The notes: a model not told the origin generated them from the sequence alone. A stretch of 64,000 nt of DNA from Bradyrhizobium sp. 132 (GCF_023074185.1 NZ_JADPKY010000106.1:184254-248253); one strand, 5' to 3'. Shown: positions 15,679 to 24,866, counted from the stretch's first letter. Program-made: numbers and translations.

Positions 15679-16319
15679 TGTCAATGACCGCGACGGCCGG
15701 CCGTGCGCACGCCGATCCCCATCACATCGGGCTCGTCATCGAGCATCCCGGGCCGGCGCCGAAGCGCATCGTGACCGCCTATGGCTTCTGGGTCTTCCTG
15801 CTCTCCGACATCGTGATGTTCTCCTGCTTCTTTGCGGCCTATGCGGTGCTGGTCGGCCAGACCGCCGGCGGCCCGAAAGGTTCGGAGATATTCGACCAGC
15901 GGAATGTGGCGATCGAGACTGTCTGCCTGCTGCTGTCGAGTTTTACGTGCGGCATGGCCAGTATCGCGGCCGATGTGCGCAACCGGTTCTGGTTCTACCT
16001 CGGCATGGCCGTGACTTGCGGGCTCGGAGTGGTGTTCCTCGCCATTGAGTTCCGCGAATTCGCCGATCTCGTCTCCCGCGGTTATGGGCCGTCGCGAAGC
16101 GCCTTCCTCACAGCGTTCTTCTCGCTGGTGGGATGCCACGGTCTGCACGTCTCGGCCGGCGTGCTGTGGCTGCTGACCATGATGGCCCAGGTCTTCGCCA
16201 AGGGCTTTCGCGCAGACGTCCTGCGCCGGATGATGTGCTTTGCGCTGTTCTGGCATGCGCTCGACATCGTCTGGGTCGGGGTGTTCTCCGTGGTCTACTT
16301 GCTTGGGAGTGGCGTATGA
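15678..16319 (+). CDS. cyoC: Cytochrome bo-type quinol oxidase subunit III
   Basis: A 213-aa membrane protein with five TM segments, the CyoC form of subunit III. GFWVFLLSDIVMFSCFF and GCHGLHVSAG are the characteristic segments, with the conserved Glu in FLAIEF. It starts inside the cyoB stop (TGATG) and ends in an ATGA overlap with cyoD, so the four genes are translationally coupled. It has no redox centre; it stabilises subunit I. Confidence 0.94.
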   Translation: MSMTATAGRAHADPHHIGLVIEHPGPAPKRIVTAYGFWVFLLSDIVMFSCFFAAYAVLVGQTAGGPKGSEIFDQRNVAIETVCLLLSSFTCGMASIAADVRNRFWFYLGMAVTCGLGVVFLAIEFREFADLVSRGYGPSRSAFLTAFFSLVGCHGLHVSAGVLWLLTMMAQVFAKGFRADVLRRMMCFALFWHALDIVWVGVFSVVYLLGSGV

Positions 16320-16705
16320 GCGATCAGGCGCATGTGCGGACCGAACGCGACCTCGCGCCGGGCGAGGAAGAGCAACACAGTGTCGGCGCACGCATCCTTG
16401 GTTACGTGGTCGGCCTTGTGCTTGCGCTGCTGCTGACGGCGACGTCGTTCTTCATCGCCGGCACCGATCTGGTCTGGCAGCCTTCCATTCCCGTTGCGCT
16501 GATTGTGCTGGCGATCGCGCAGATGGGCGTGCACCTCGTGTTCTTCCTGCACATCACCACTGGCCCCGACAACACCAACAACGTACTGGCGCTGGCCTTC
16601 GGATTGCTGGTGGTCTTCCTGGTGGTCGGTGGCACCGTCTGGATCATGGCGCATCTGAATGCGAACATGCCGCCGATGGATCAGATCATGCCGATGCGCC
16701 GTTAG
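16316..16705 (+). CDS. cyoD: Cytochrome bo-type quinol oxidase subunit IV
   Basis: A 129-aa protein with three TM segments (about residues 25-45, 55-75, 85-110). The motif AQMGVHLVFFLHI identifies CyoD. The ATG at 16316 overlaps the cyoC TGA. It is a small assembly subunit that supports CuB binding in subunit I. The cyoE gene for heme O synthase, which often follows cyoD, is not here; the next gene is on the opposite strand. Confidence 0.93.
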   Translation: MSDQAHVRTERDLAPGEEEQHSVGARILGYVVGLVLALLLTATSFFIAGTDLVWQPSIPVALIVLAIAQMGVHLVFFLHITTGPDNTNNVLALAFGLLVVFLVVGGTVWIMAHLNANMPPMDQIMPMRR

Positions 16706-16713
16706 CGCATTGT

Positions 16714-16748
16714 GCAAAAAAGAAGAGCCGCTTGTTGTGACAAGCGGC
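16714..16748 (-). terminator. Rho-independent terminator for the nuclease-like gene
   Basis: Arms GCCGCTTGT (16727-16735) and ACAAGCGGC (16740-16748) form a perfect 9-bp stem with a TGTG loop. On the minus strand the stem is followed by TCTTCTTTTTT, so it ends transcription of the gene at 16925-17713, about 180 bp past its stop codon. Transcripts of cyoD arriving on the plus strand also meet the stem but without a U-tract. Confidence 0.75.
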
Positions 16749-16924
16749 CCAAGTCTAGGGAGGAAACGCCCGAGCAAAGCAATCGGGCCGGAACCGGATT
16801 GCCGCCAAGGAAACGCTCGCGCAAAGCGCTTGCGTAAACATTTAAATGCAGCAACTCCCGATAGAGTTCAATTCCGGATGAATACTGTCTCCGGCTACCG
16901 CTCACGGCTGCGTGACCGACTTCC

Positions 16925-17713
16925 TCATTTCGGCCGGCGGCAATTATAGGCCTTGCGGAAGCCCGCGGCCTGGGCGTCGTCCTCCGAGCAGAACCAGCGA
17001 TCCGGCTTGGTGGTCGCGGGGTAACTCGGGCAACCCCGCAAATGATAGATGCCGATATTGCCGGTGACGCGCGCGCGCACCGCAAGCTTGCCCTTGATGC
17101 TACAGCTCGGCGGCATGTTCAGATCCTCGGGAAACAACGCCGCGCGAATCTCCTTGTCGCGGTCGGCGCGGCAGGCGGCACCCAGGAGCACGCCGTCCTT
17201 CTTGCCGGTGCGAAAATCTTGCGGTGCAACAAAGCAGCCCTTCCAGATTCCGACCGAGGCCGATTTGGCGTCGGCCGCCGCTGACTTGACGTTCGTCTTG
17301 ATCGGCTCGCGCGCGACGGCAAAGCCGAGCTTGACTAACTGCTCGTTCAAGCTGGTCTTGTCGCCCTCGGCCGTGCAGATCGCGCGGTGCCGCTTGCCGA
17401 AGCTCTTTTCGGGGCCGACATCGTCGCAACGCACGGATCGCTTGCCGATCAGCTTCGCGAGCTGGTCGCGGGCCTCGATGCCGCAGGTCCAGGGATCGGC
17501 GTGATCGTCGATGCAGACCTGATCCAGCTCGGGCGCGTCGACGCCGTCGAGGCGGTAGGTGACGTCGCCGAGCTGGATGGAGTTGCCGTCGCGGACTGTC
17601 GCGGCGGCGGTCAGCGCAGAGGCGGGGCCGGAGGTGCCCAGAAATCCGGACAAAGCGAGAAAGAAAACGAGCGCGAAAGCGCGCGCGGCGGAAAATGAAT
17701 TCTCGAAGGACAT
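16925..17713 (-). CDS. Secreted thermonuclease-like (SNase) protein with C-terminal Cys module
   Basis: A 262-aa protein with a signal peptide (ALVFFLALSGFLGTSGPASA) and an SNase OB-fold (about residues 40-145: VRDGNSIQLG, YRLDGVDAPE, then CGIEARDQLAKLI and FGKRHRAIC). The C-terminal 60 residues carry IYHLRGCPSYPATTKP and WFCSEDDAQAAGFRKAYNC, a small module resembling the Ada/metal-binding-type tails attached to bacterial SNases. The usual catalytic Arg-Glu-Arg set is only partly evident (R in YRLDG and GKRHR), so nuclease activity is likely but unproven. Located in the periplasm or outside the cell. Confidence 0.84.
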   Translation of the reverse strand: MSFENSFSAARAFALVFFLALSGFLGTSGPASALTAAATVRDGNSIQLGDVTYRLDGVDAPELDQVCIDDHADPWTCGIEARDQLAKLIGKRSVRCDDVGPEKSFGKRHRAICTAEGDKTSLNEQLVKLGFAVAREPIKTNVKSAAADAKSASVGIWKGCFVAPQDFRTGKKDGVLLGAACRADRDKEIRAALFPEDLNMPPSCSIKGKLAVRARVTGNIGIYHLRGCPSYPATTKPDRWFCSEDDAQAAGFRKAYNCRRPK

Positions 17714-17911
17714 ACGGTCTCGCTATCGATTGGTCTTTCGCCTTGTTCCTAGCATCCGGATGTGGCGATACCAATGGTCTGCGCCCTGCGAAGTGCGACA
17801 TTCCGGCCCCGCGGCTTTACTCAGCCGTAGCTCTGATCCTATCGTTGCCCGGCCTCGCGGACCGCGGAGGCCGAATCGCCCGTGAAGCGGCGAGGGAGGG
17901 AAAAGGTTGCG

Positions 17912-19510
17912 ATGAAAGACCCCGTGGACGTCCTGATCATCGGTGCCGGCGCTTCAGGCGCGGCGGTGGCGTGGTCGCTGGCCGAGACCAAAATGCACAT
18001 TCTCTGCCTGGAGCAGGGTGGCTGGATGAACCCGGCGGAATATCCCAGCACGGGCCGGGACTGGGAGGCCAAGTTCTACGGCGAGTGGTCGTCGAGCCCC
18101 AACATCCGCGGCCGGCCCGAGGACTATCCGATCAACGACGACAATTCGCCGATCAAGGTCGTCAACTATAATGCGGTCGGCGGCTCGACGGTGATGTACA
18201 CCGCGCATTGGCCGCGGCTGCATCCCTCCGATTTCAAGGTCAAGACGCTCGACGGCGTCGCCGACGACTGGCCGATCGATTACGACGCGCTGACCCCGTT
18301 CTTCGAAGAGAATGACCGGATGATGGGGACGTCAGGCCTGTCGGGCGATCCGCTCTCGCCGCTGACGCATCCGCCGATGCCACAACAGCCGCTCGGCTTG
18401 TCCGGCGCCATCATCGGCAAGGCCATGAACGAGCGCGGCTGGCACTGGTGGCCGTCGGACACGACGGTTGCGACCATGGATTATGAGGGCCGCGCGCGCT
18501 GCATCAATCTCGGCCATTGCACGCCGGCCTGCGCGCAAGGCGCAAAATCCTCGACCGACATCACCTATTGGCCGCACGCGGTCCGCGCCGGTGTCGAGCT
18601 GCGCACCCATTGCCGGGTGCGCGAAATCACCACCGACGAGAACGGCATGGCCACAGGCGTGGTCTACTACGACAAGGATGGCGTCGAGCAGTTCCAGCCG
18701 GCGCATGTCGTCATCATCGCCTGCAACGGCGTCGGCACGCCGCGGCTGCTGCTGAACTCGGCATCGAGCCGCTTTCCGAACGGTCTTGCCAATTCGTCCG
18801 GCCTGGTCGGCAAGAACCTGATGTTCCATCCCTATGCGCAGATCTACGGCTACGTGAAGGAGCCGACCGACAGCAACCGTGCGCCGCCGACCTGCCTGTG
18901 GAGCAAGGAGTGGTATGACACGGACCTGGCGCGCGGTTTCGTGCGCGGCTATGGCGTCCAGTTCGTGCGCGGCGCCGGACCGGTGTTCGAGGCTGTCGTC
19001 AGCGAGCAGAAGGGCATCTTGCCGTGGGGCGCCGATCATCACCGCATCTTCCGCAAGCTCAACGGCCACCGCCTCGGGTTTTCCGCGATTTGCGAGGACC
19101 TGCCGGAGGAGCATAACCAGGTCACGCTCGATCCGGTCTTGAAGGACAGCCACGGCATTCCCGCGCCGAAGATCGACTACACGATCAGCGAGAACAGCCG
19201 GAAGATGATGGAGCATGCGCTGGCGCGCGGCCGGGAGATTCTCGAAACGGCGGGGGCGAGCGACATCTGCGTCAACTCGCCGATCCCGTGGGGCGGCTGG
19301 CACCTGCTGGGCACGGCACGCATGGGCACCGACCCCGAACGCTCCGTCGTCAACGAATGGGGCCGCTCGCACGACGTGAAGAACCTCTTCATCGTCGATG
19401 GCAGCGTCTTCGTCACCTCGGGCGGCGTCAACCCGACCTCCACCATCCAGGCCATCGCGCTCTACGTCGCCGACCAGATGAAGCAGCGCCTCGCCAATTT
19501 GTTCGATTGA
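17912..19510 (+). CDS. GMC-family oxidoreductase (FAD)
   Basis: A 532-aa flavoprotein of the glucose-methanol-choline family. FAD-binding GAGASGAAVA is at residues 11-20, EQGGW follows, and GGSTVMYTAHWPR is the GMC signature. CTPACAQGAKSS, WHLLGTARMG (catalytic His region) and GVNPTSTIQA (Asn region) mark the C-terminal half. It resembles the large subunit of gluconate/sorbitol/fructose dehydrogenases, and a subunit-3-like gene follows 7 bases downstream. There is no signal peptide on it. A strong ribosome site (GAGGGAGGG) precedes the ATG at 17912. The donor is an unassigned alcohol or sugar. Confidence 0.88.
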   Translation: MKDPVDVLIIGAGASGAAVAWSLAETKMHILCLEQGGWMNPAEYPSTGRDWEAKFYGEWSSSPNIRGRPEDYPINDDNSPIKVVNYNAVGGSTVMYTAHWPRLHPSDFKVKTLDGVADDWPIDYDALTPFFEENDRMMGTSGLSGDPLSPLTHPPMPQQPLGLSGAIIGKAMNERGWHWWPSDTTVATMDYEGRARCINLGHCTPACAQGAKSSTDITYWPHAVRAGVELRTHCRVREITTDENGMATGVVYYDKDGVEQFQPAHVVIIACNGVGTPRLLLNSASSRFPNGLANSSGLVGKNLMFHPYAQIYGYVKEPTDSNRAPPTCLWSKEWYDTDLARGFVRGYGVQFVRGAGPVFEAVVSEQKGILPWGADHHRIFRKLNGHRLGFSAICEDLPEEHNQVTLDPVLKDSHGIPAPKIDYTISENSRKMMEHALARGREILETAGASDICVNSPIPWGGWHLLGTARMGTDPERSVVNEWGRSHDVKNLFIVDGSVFVTSGGVNPTSTIQAIALYVADQMKQRLANLFD

Positions 19511-19517
19511 GAATGAT

Positions 19518-19967
19518 ATGTCCGCAGAAAATCAACTGACACGCGCCCAACGCGACGACCTTCGCACCATCGCCGCGATGATCGTTCCCGCCAGCGACGC
19601 GTACAAGGTGCCCGGCGCCGATGATCCCGCGATCCAGGCCGACATGCTGGCGACGCTTGGCCGTGACAGCAAATTGGTGGCGGCGGCGCTCGACCATCTG
19701 GCGCGGCTTGCGGGCCAACCGTTCGCCGAGCTCGATGCGGCAAAGCGCGATGTGGTGGCGCAGGAGTTTCGCAGTTCCGGCGGCGGGGCTGCCGCAACCC
19801 TCGTCCGCGTGGTGCTGCAATGCTACTACCGCGACGACCGTGTGCTGCACTCGCTAGGGCTCGAGCTGCGCGCGCCGTTCCCCAAGGGTTACGTGCTCCC
19901 GGATGGCGACTGGTCCCTGCTCGACCCGGTCAAGGCAAGGGCGGGCTCGCTGCGGCGGGTGCCCTAA
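19518..19967 (+). CDS. Gluconate 2-dehydrogenase subunit 3-like protein
   Basis: A 149-aa helical protein. LRTIAAMIVPASDAYKVPGA near the N-terminus and FPKGYVLPDGDWSLLDPVK at the end fit the gluconate-dehydrogenase subunit-3 family, the small partner of GMC dehydrogenases. Unlike classical subunit 3 it has no twin-arginine signal, so the complex with the upstream GMC protein, which is also leaderless, would be cytoplasmic. No cytochrome c subunit gene is adjacent. It is in the same operon as the GMC gene (7-bp gap). Confidence 0.82.
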   Translation: MSAENQLTRAQRDDLRTIAAMIVPASDAYKVPGADDPAIQADMLATLGRDSKLVAAALDHLARLAGQPFAELDAAKRDVVAQEFRSSGGGAAATLVRVVLQCYYRDDRVLHSLGLELRAPFPKGYVLPDGDWSLLDPVKARAGSLRRVP

Positions 19968-20027
19968 GCGGCCACTTGCGCTGGAGGGAACAGGCCACCA
20001 TCTGTGTGACCCTCAAGGACTCTTGCC

Positions 20028-21047
20028 ATGCTGGATTTTACCACAGACATCGTCGATGACGCACCGTCATCGCGAACGACAGCGGCTGCCCCGGACAATG
20101 ACCGGGTCCTGCTGGACGCCTATTCCAATGCCGTGATCGACGTGACCGATCGCGTCGGCCCTGCGGTGGTGCGCGTCGAAACCGGGCCGAAAGTGCCGAA
20201 CGGCCGCGAGCGCGGCGGGCTCGGCTCCGGCATCGTGATCTCGCCGGACGGGCTCGTGCTCACCAATAGCCATGTGGTCGGCTCGTCGAAGGAGATCCGG
20301 CTGCGGGACGTCGAGGGTAATGTCGGCGAGGCCCGCGTGCTCGGTGTCGATCCCGATACCGACCTCGCGCTGCTGCGCGCCAACGGCGTGCGTGACTTGC
20401 CCTATGCCGCGCTCGGCAACTCCCAGAACCTGAAGCGCGGCCAGCTCGTGATCGCGATCGGCAATCCGCTCGGATTCGAGTCGACCGTCACCGCCGGCGT
20501 GGTCTCCGCGCTCGGGCGCTCGATCCGCTCGGTCAGCGGCCGCACCATCGAGGACGTGATCCAGACCGATGCCGCGCTCAATCCCGGCAATTCCGGCGGG
20601 CCGCTGGTGTCGTCGAATGCCGAGGTGATCGGCATCAACACCGCCATCATAAATGGCGCGCAAGGCATCTGCTTCGCGGTCGCCAGCAACACCGCGCAAT
20701 TCGTGCTGTCGGAGATCATCCGCCACGGCTATGTCCGCCGCGCCTATATCGGCGTCGCCGGGCAGACCGCGCCGATCCCGCGGCGGCACGCGGTGCTGGC
20801 CGGCGTCGAGAACAAGATGGGCGCGTTGCTGGCGCAGATCGAGCCGGACGGGCCGGCGGCGAAGGCGGGCCTGTTGTCCGGCGATGTCGTGATCAGCCTC
20901 GACGGCGTCGGGATCAATGGCGTCGACGACCTGATCCGCGTGCTCGACCGCGACCGGATCGGCCGGCGGCTGGCCATGGACGTGCTGCGGCTCGGCCGGC
21001 TGCGGGCGATCGACATCGACCCGGTCGAGCGCAAGCCGGCCCGCTAG
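20028..21047 (+). CDS. HtrA/Deg-like S1C serine protease with PDZ domain, no export signal
   Basis: A 339-aa trypsin-fold protease. The triad is visible as His in LTNSHVV, Asp in DPDTDLALL and Ser in LNPGNSGGPL. One PDZ domain follows (about residues 245-335, LLAQIEPDGPAAKAGLLSGD). It begins MLDFTTDIVDDAPSS with no signal peptide or TM helix, so the enzyme is predicted cytoplasmic, unlike DegP/DegS. It lies 60 bp downstream of the GMC operon on the same strand and could share its transcript. The substrate is unknown. Confidence 0.88.
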   Translation: MLDFTTDIVDDAPSSRTTAAAPDNDRVLLDAYSNAVIDVTDRVGPAVVRVETGPKVPNGRERGGLGSGIVISPDGLVLTNSHVVGSSKEIRLRDVEGNVGEARVLGVDPDTDLALLRANGVRDLPYAALGNSQNLKRGQLVIAIGNPLGFESTVTAGVVSALGRSIRSVSGRTIEDVIQTDAALNPGNSGGPLVSSNAEVIGINTAIINGAQGICFAVASNTAQFVLSEIIRHGYVRRAYIGVAGQTAPIPRRHAVLAGVENKMGALLAQIEPDGPAAKAGLLSGDVVISLDGVGINGVDDLIRVLDRDRIGRRLAMDVLRLGRLRAIDIDPVERKPAR

Positions 21048-21072
21048 CTGTGGTCTTTCAGGAGGTTGTCCA

Positions 21073-21191
21073 TCATTGCGAGCGAGCGGGTCCGCGCGAA
21101 GCGCGGCCCGATGACGGGCTCCGCGAAGCAATCCAGACTGTCTCCGGGGAAAGACTCTGGATTGCTTCGTCGCAAGGGCTCCTCGCAATGA
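21073..21191. repeat. REP-like dispersed palindrome, copy 1
   Basis: It is bounded by TCATTGCGAG (21073-21082) and CTCGCAATGA (21182-21191) and has an inner pair around GCAATCCAGA and TCTGGATTGC. A shorter form of the same element is at 60311-60394. It lies between two convergent genes. I recall this as an abundant Bradyrhizobium/Rhodopseudomonas intergenic element; it could form a long RNA hairpin and act as a bidirectional transcription stop. Confidence 0.85.
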
Positions 21192-21216
21192 CCAGGAGAG
21201 AGTTCGGGCCTAACCG

Positions 21217-24200
21217 CTACTCCGCAGCCACCGCAAAGCGGCTGTTCTCCAGCTCCGCTTCCAGCCGCGCCTTCTCGGCCGCGGCAAGCTTGATGTTGGC
21301 CTCCTTGACGTGGCCGAAGCCGCGGATCGTCTCCGGCAGTCGCGCAAGCTTTGCCAGCAGCGGGATCTGCTCCGCCTTCAGCCCGGCGATCCGCTGATCG
21401 ATCATGCCGAGATAATCCGCGACCAGCTTCCGCTCGGTCCGGCGCTCCTCGGTGCGGCCGAACGGATCGAACGCGCCGCCGCGCAGGAATTTCAGCTTGG
21501 CCAGAACGCGGAAGGCGTGGATCATCCAGCCGCCGAATTCCTTCTTCTGGAGATGTCCGGTGGTCTTGTCGCGCTGTGCGAAGATCGGCGGGGCCAGATA
21601 GAACTTCAGCTTGAAGTCGCCGTCGAATTTCTCCGAGACCTTCTTGGAGAAGCTGCCGTCGGTATAGAGGCGTGCGACCTCGTACTCGTCCTTGTAGGAC
21701 ATGAGCTTGAATAGATTCTTGGCGACAGCCTCGGTCAGCTCCACGGACGCGGGCGAGGCAGCTGCTTCCGCCTTGCGCACCTTGGCGACGGCCGCGAGGT
21801 AGCGGTCGGCGTAGGCCTTGTCCTGGTAGCCACTCAGAAACTCCGCGCGGGTCGCGATGATGTCGTCGAGCGACTTCGCCGGCGCGGACGCCCGGCTCCT
21901 GAACTGGAGCACGCTGCGCACCCGCGACATGTCGTGGGCGGCGAGGCGTCCCCAGGTGAAGGCAAGCTTGTTCATCTCGATGGCGGTGCCGTTGATCTCG
22001 ATGGCGCGGAGCAGCGCTTCCAGCGACAGCGGGATGGCGCCCTTCTGGAAGGCGAAGCCGAGCATGAAGGGATTTGTCGCAATCGAATCGCCCATCAGCG
22101 CCGAGGCAATGCCGGTGGCATCGATGATGTCGAGGTTCTTGTCGCCGACGGCGTCGCGCAGCACGGTCTGCATCGTGCCCATCTCGAAATCGAGATCGGG
22201 GTTTTGCACGAAGCTCGCGGTGGGCTGCAGGTCGGCGTTGACATAGGCCTTGGTCACGCCGCGCTCGGCACGGCTGAGCGCGGAGGGACCGGCCGAGACG
22301 ATCATGTCGCAGCCGAGGATGACGTCCGCGCCGCCCGTGGTGATCCGGACCGCGGAGATGTCTTCCGGCTTCGCGGCGATGCGTACATGGCTCATCACCG
22401 CGCCGTTCTTCTGCGACAGGCCGGTGAAATCCAGCGCCGAGCAGCCGCGGCCGTCGACATGGGCGGCCATGCCGAGCAGCGCGCCGATGGTGATGACGCC
22501 GGTGCCGCCGATGCCGGTGACGAGGATGTTGTAGGGCGCCTCCAGCTCGCGCGCAGGCGGCAGCGGAAGGTCGGCGAACAACTGGCCTGAGTCTACTGCC
22601 GAGGTCTTCATGCGCTTCAGGCTGCCGCCATGCACGGTGACAAAACTCGGGCAAAAACCTTCGACGCAGGAAAAGTCCTTGTTGCAGTTCGACTGATCGA
22701 TCTGGCGCTTGCGGCCGAATTCGGTCTCGAGCGGCTGCACCGAGACGCAATTGGAAGCCTGCGAGCAATCGCCGCAACCTTCGCAGACCAGCTCGTTGAT
22801 GAAGGCGCGCTTGGCGGGATCGGGATAGAGTCCACGCTTGCGGCGGCGGCGCTTTTCCGCCGCGCAGGTCTGGTCATAGATGATGACCGTGAGGCCCTTG
22901 ATGTCGCGCAGCTCGCGTTGAACGGCATCGAGCTCGCGGCGGTGATGAATGGTCGCGCCCTGCGGGAAGTAGTTGCCTTCAGGGTATTTGGTGGGATCGT
23001 CCGAGACGACCGCGAGCCGCTTGACGCCTTCGGCCCAGACCTGGTGCGCGATCTGCGCGACGTTGAAGCCGCCCTCGGCCGGCTGGCCGCCGGTCATCGC
23101 GACGGCGTCGTTGTAGAGGATCTTGTAGGTGATGCTGATGCCGGCGGCCGATGCCGCGCGAAGGGCGAGAAGCCCGGAATGGGTATAGGTGCCGTCGCCG
23201 AGGTTCTGGAAGATGTGCTGCTCGGTGGTGAAGGGCGCTTGTCCAATCCAGTTCACGCCTTCGGCGCCCATATGCGAGATCAGATCGGTGCGGCGCGTCG
23301 GCATGCTCAAAGCCATGCCGTGACAGCCGATGCCGGCCATAGCGCGGCTTCCTTCGGGCACGCGCGTCGAGGTGTTGTGCGGGCAGCCCGAGCAGAAGAA
23401 CGGCGTGCGCGCGAGCTTGATCTGCGTGCTGGTGGTGACGGGGTTGTCGAAGGCCTCGAGCCGCGCGAGCCGCTGCTCCAGCACCGGGCTGTGATGGCCG
23501 AGCTTGCGCAACCGCGCCACCAGCGCGGCCGCGACCAAGGTCGGCGTCAGTTCGCCCTCGCTCGGCAGCAGCGGTGCGCCGCGCTCGTCGCGTTTGCCCG
23601 TGACGGTCGGGCGGCGGGACGCATCGATATTGTAGAGGATGCGCATCAGCTGGTCTTCGATGAAGCCGCGTTTCTCCTCGATCACCAGGACGTCTTGAAG
23701 CCCTTCGGCAAAACGCTTGGCGCCGCTTTCCTCCAGCGGCCAGGTCATCGCGACCTTGTAGATGCGCAGGCCGAGGTCCTGCGCGTCCTTGTCGGTAATG
23801 CCCAAATCGGCGAGGGCCTGCCGCAGATCGAGATAGGCCTTGCCGGTCGCGACGATGCCGAGACGTGCTGGCTTGGAGTCGAGCACGATGCGGTCGAGCT
23901 GGTTGGCGCGGGCGAAAGCCTGCACCGCCGCCATCTTGGGGCCGAACAGGCGCCTCTCCGCGTCCAGCGGCGGATCGGGCCAGCGGATGTTGAGGCCGCC
24001 GGGCGGCATCTCGAAATCGTCGGGGAGCTTGATCTGGATGCGTTCGGGATCGCTATAGATCGAGGCCGAGCTCTCCACGGTCTCGCTGATCGCCTTGAAG
24101 CCGACCCAGCAGCCGGAGAAGCGCGACAGCGCAAAACCATAGAGGCCGAGATCGAGATAATCCTGCAGCGTCGCCGGATTGATCACGGGGATCAGCGCCG

Positions 24201-24693
24201 CTGCGAACACCTGCTCGCTCTGATGCGCCAGTGTCGAGGACTGGCAGCCATGGTCGTCGCCGGCAAGCGCTAGCACGCCGCCATTGAGCGAAGTTCCGGC
24301 CGCATTGGCGTGCTTGAGCGCATCGACCGAGCGGTCGACGCCGGGTCCCTTGCCGTACCAGATGCCGAACACGCCATCGACCTTGGCGCCGGGAAACAGG
24401 CCGACCTGCTGGCTGCCCCAGACGGCGGTCGCCGCGAGGTCCTCGTTGAGGCCGGGGACGAAGGCGATGTCGTGCTGCTGGAGGTGCGACTTGGCACGCC
24501 ACAGCGCGTGGTCGTACATGCCGAGCGGGGAACCGCGATAGCCCGAGATGAAGCCGCCGGTGTTGAGGCCCTGGAGCCGGTCGCGTTCGCGCTGCAACAT
24601 GGGCAACCGGACCAGCGCCTGCGTGCCGGACAGGAATATCCGCTTCGATTCGAGCCGGTATTTGTCTTCCAGCTCGACCTGCATCAGCGTCAT
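21217..24693 (-). CDS. Indolepyruvate ferredoxin oxidoreductase, fused single-chain
   Basis: An 1158-aa thiamine-diphosphate enzyme that oxidatively decarboxylates aryl-2-oxoacids (indolepyruvate, phenylpyruvate) to acyl-CoA with ferredoxin. Domain order: N-terminal alpha-type part (about 1-700) containing the [4Fe-4S] cysteines CEGCGDC, NCNKDFSCVEGFC and the TPP region GIGCHGMAL and GDGTYTHSG; then the gamma-type domain from GIGGTGVITIG (about 730 onward). A C-terminal extension of about 200 residues is typical of proteobacterial single-chain forms. It is preceded by AAGGAC. It stands alone, with convergent and divergent neighbours. Confidence 0.93.
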   Translation of the reverse strand: MTLMQVELEDKYRLESKRIFLSGTQALVRLPMLQRERDRLQGLNTGGFISGYRGSPLGMYDHALWRAKSHLQQHDIAFVPGLNEDLAATAVWGSQQVGLFPGAKVDGVFGIWYGKGPGVDRSVDALKHANAAGTSLNGGVLALAGDDHGCQSSTLAHQSEQVFAAALIPVINPATLQDYLDLGLYGFALSRFSGCWVGFKAISETVESSASIYSDPERIQIKLPDDFEMPPGGLNIRWPDPPLDAERRLFGPKMAAVQAFARANQLDRIVLDSKPARLGIVATGKAYLDLRQALADLGITDKDAQDLGLRIYKVAMTWPLEESGAKRFAEGLQDVLVIEEKRGFIEDQLMRILYNIDASRRPTVTGKRDERGAPLLPSEGELTPTLVAAALVARLRKLGHHSPVLEQRLARLEAFDNPVTTSTQIKLARTPFFCSGCPHNTSTRVPEGSRAMAGIGCHGMALSMPTRRTDLISHMGAEGVNWIGQAPFTTEQHIFQNLGDGTYTHSGLLALRAASAAGISITYKILYNDAVAMTGGQPAEGGFNVAQIAHQVWAEGVKRLAVVSDDPTKYPEGNYFPQGATIHHRRELDAVQRELRDIKGLTVIIYDQTCAAEKRRRRKRGLYPDPAKRAFINELVCEGCGDCSQASNCVSVQPLETEFGRKRQIDQSNCNKDFSCVEGFCPSFVTVHGGSLKRMKTSAVDSGQLFADLPLPPARELEAPYNILVTGIGGTGVITIGALLGMAAHVDGRGCSALDFTGLSQKNGAVMSHVRIAAKPEDISAVRITTGGADVILGCDMIVSAGPSALSRAERGVTKAYVNADLQPTASFVQNPDLDFEMGTMQTVLRDAVGDKNLDIIDATGIASALMGDSIATNPFMLGFAFQKGAIPLSLEALLRAIEINGTAIEMNKLAFTWGRLAAHDMSRVRSVLQFRSRASAPAKSLDDIIATRAEFLSGYQDKAYADRYLAAVAKVRKAEAAASPASVELTEAVAKNLFKLMSYKDEYEVARLYTDGSFSKKVSEKFDGDFKLKFYLAPPIFAQRDKTTGHLQKKEFGGWMIHAFRVLAKLKFLRGGAFDPFGRTEERRTERKLVADYLGMIDQRIAGLKAEQIPLLAKLARLPETIRGFGHVKEANIKLAAAEKARLEAELENSRFAVAAE

Positions 24694-24866
24694 TTCAGAA
24701 GTCCTTGTCTCTGGTTCGACTTTATTCGACTTGGGGTTTGCGCTGCGGGAGGGATTGCGGCTGCGCGACGCGAATTGTGACAGTCAAAGGCATGGGCCAG
24801 CGAAGTCAATATCGCTGGCCGCATCCGTGGCGCTCCTGCTAGTCATGGCTTCCAGTGGAGAACACC

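Noticed and set aside
14200..15684. Long minus-strand open frame opposite cyoB
   Set aside because: It shadows cyoB, whose frame has clear heme-copper oxidase signatures.
22630..24273. 547-codon plus-strand open frame opposite the indolepyruvate oxidoreductase
   Set aside because: Antisense shadow; low-complexity peptide.
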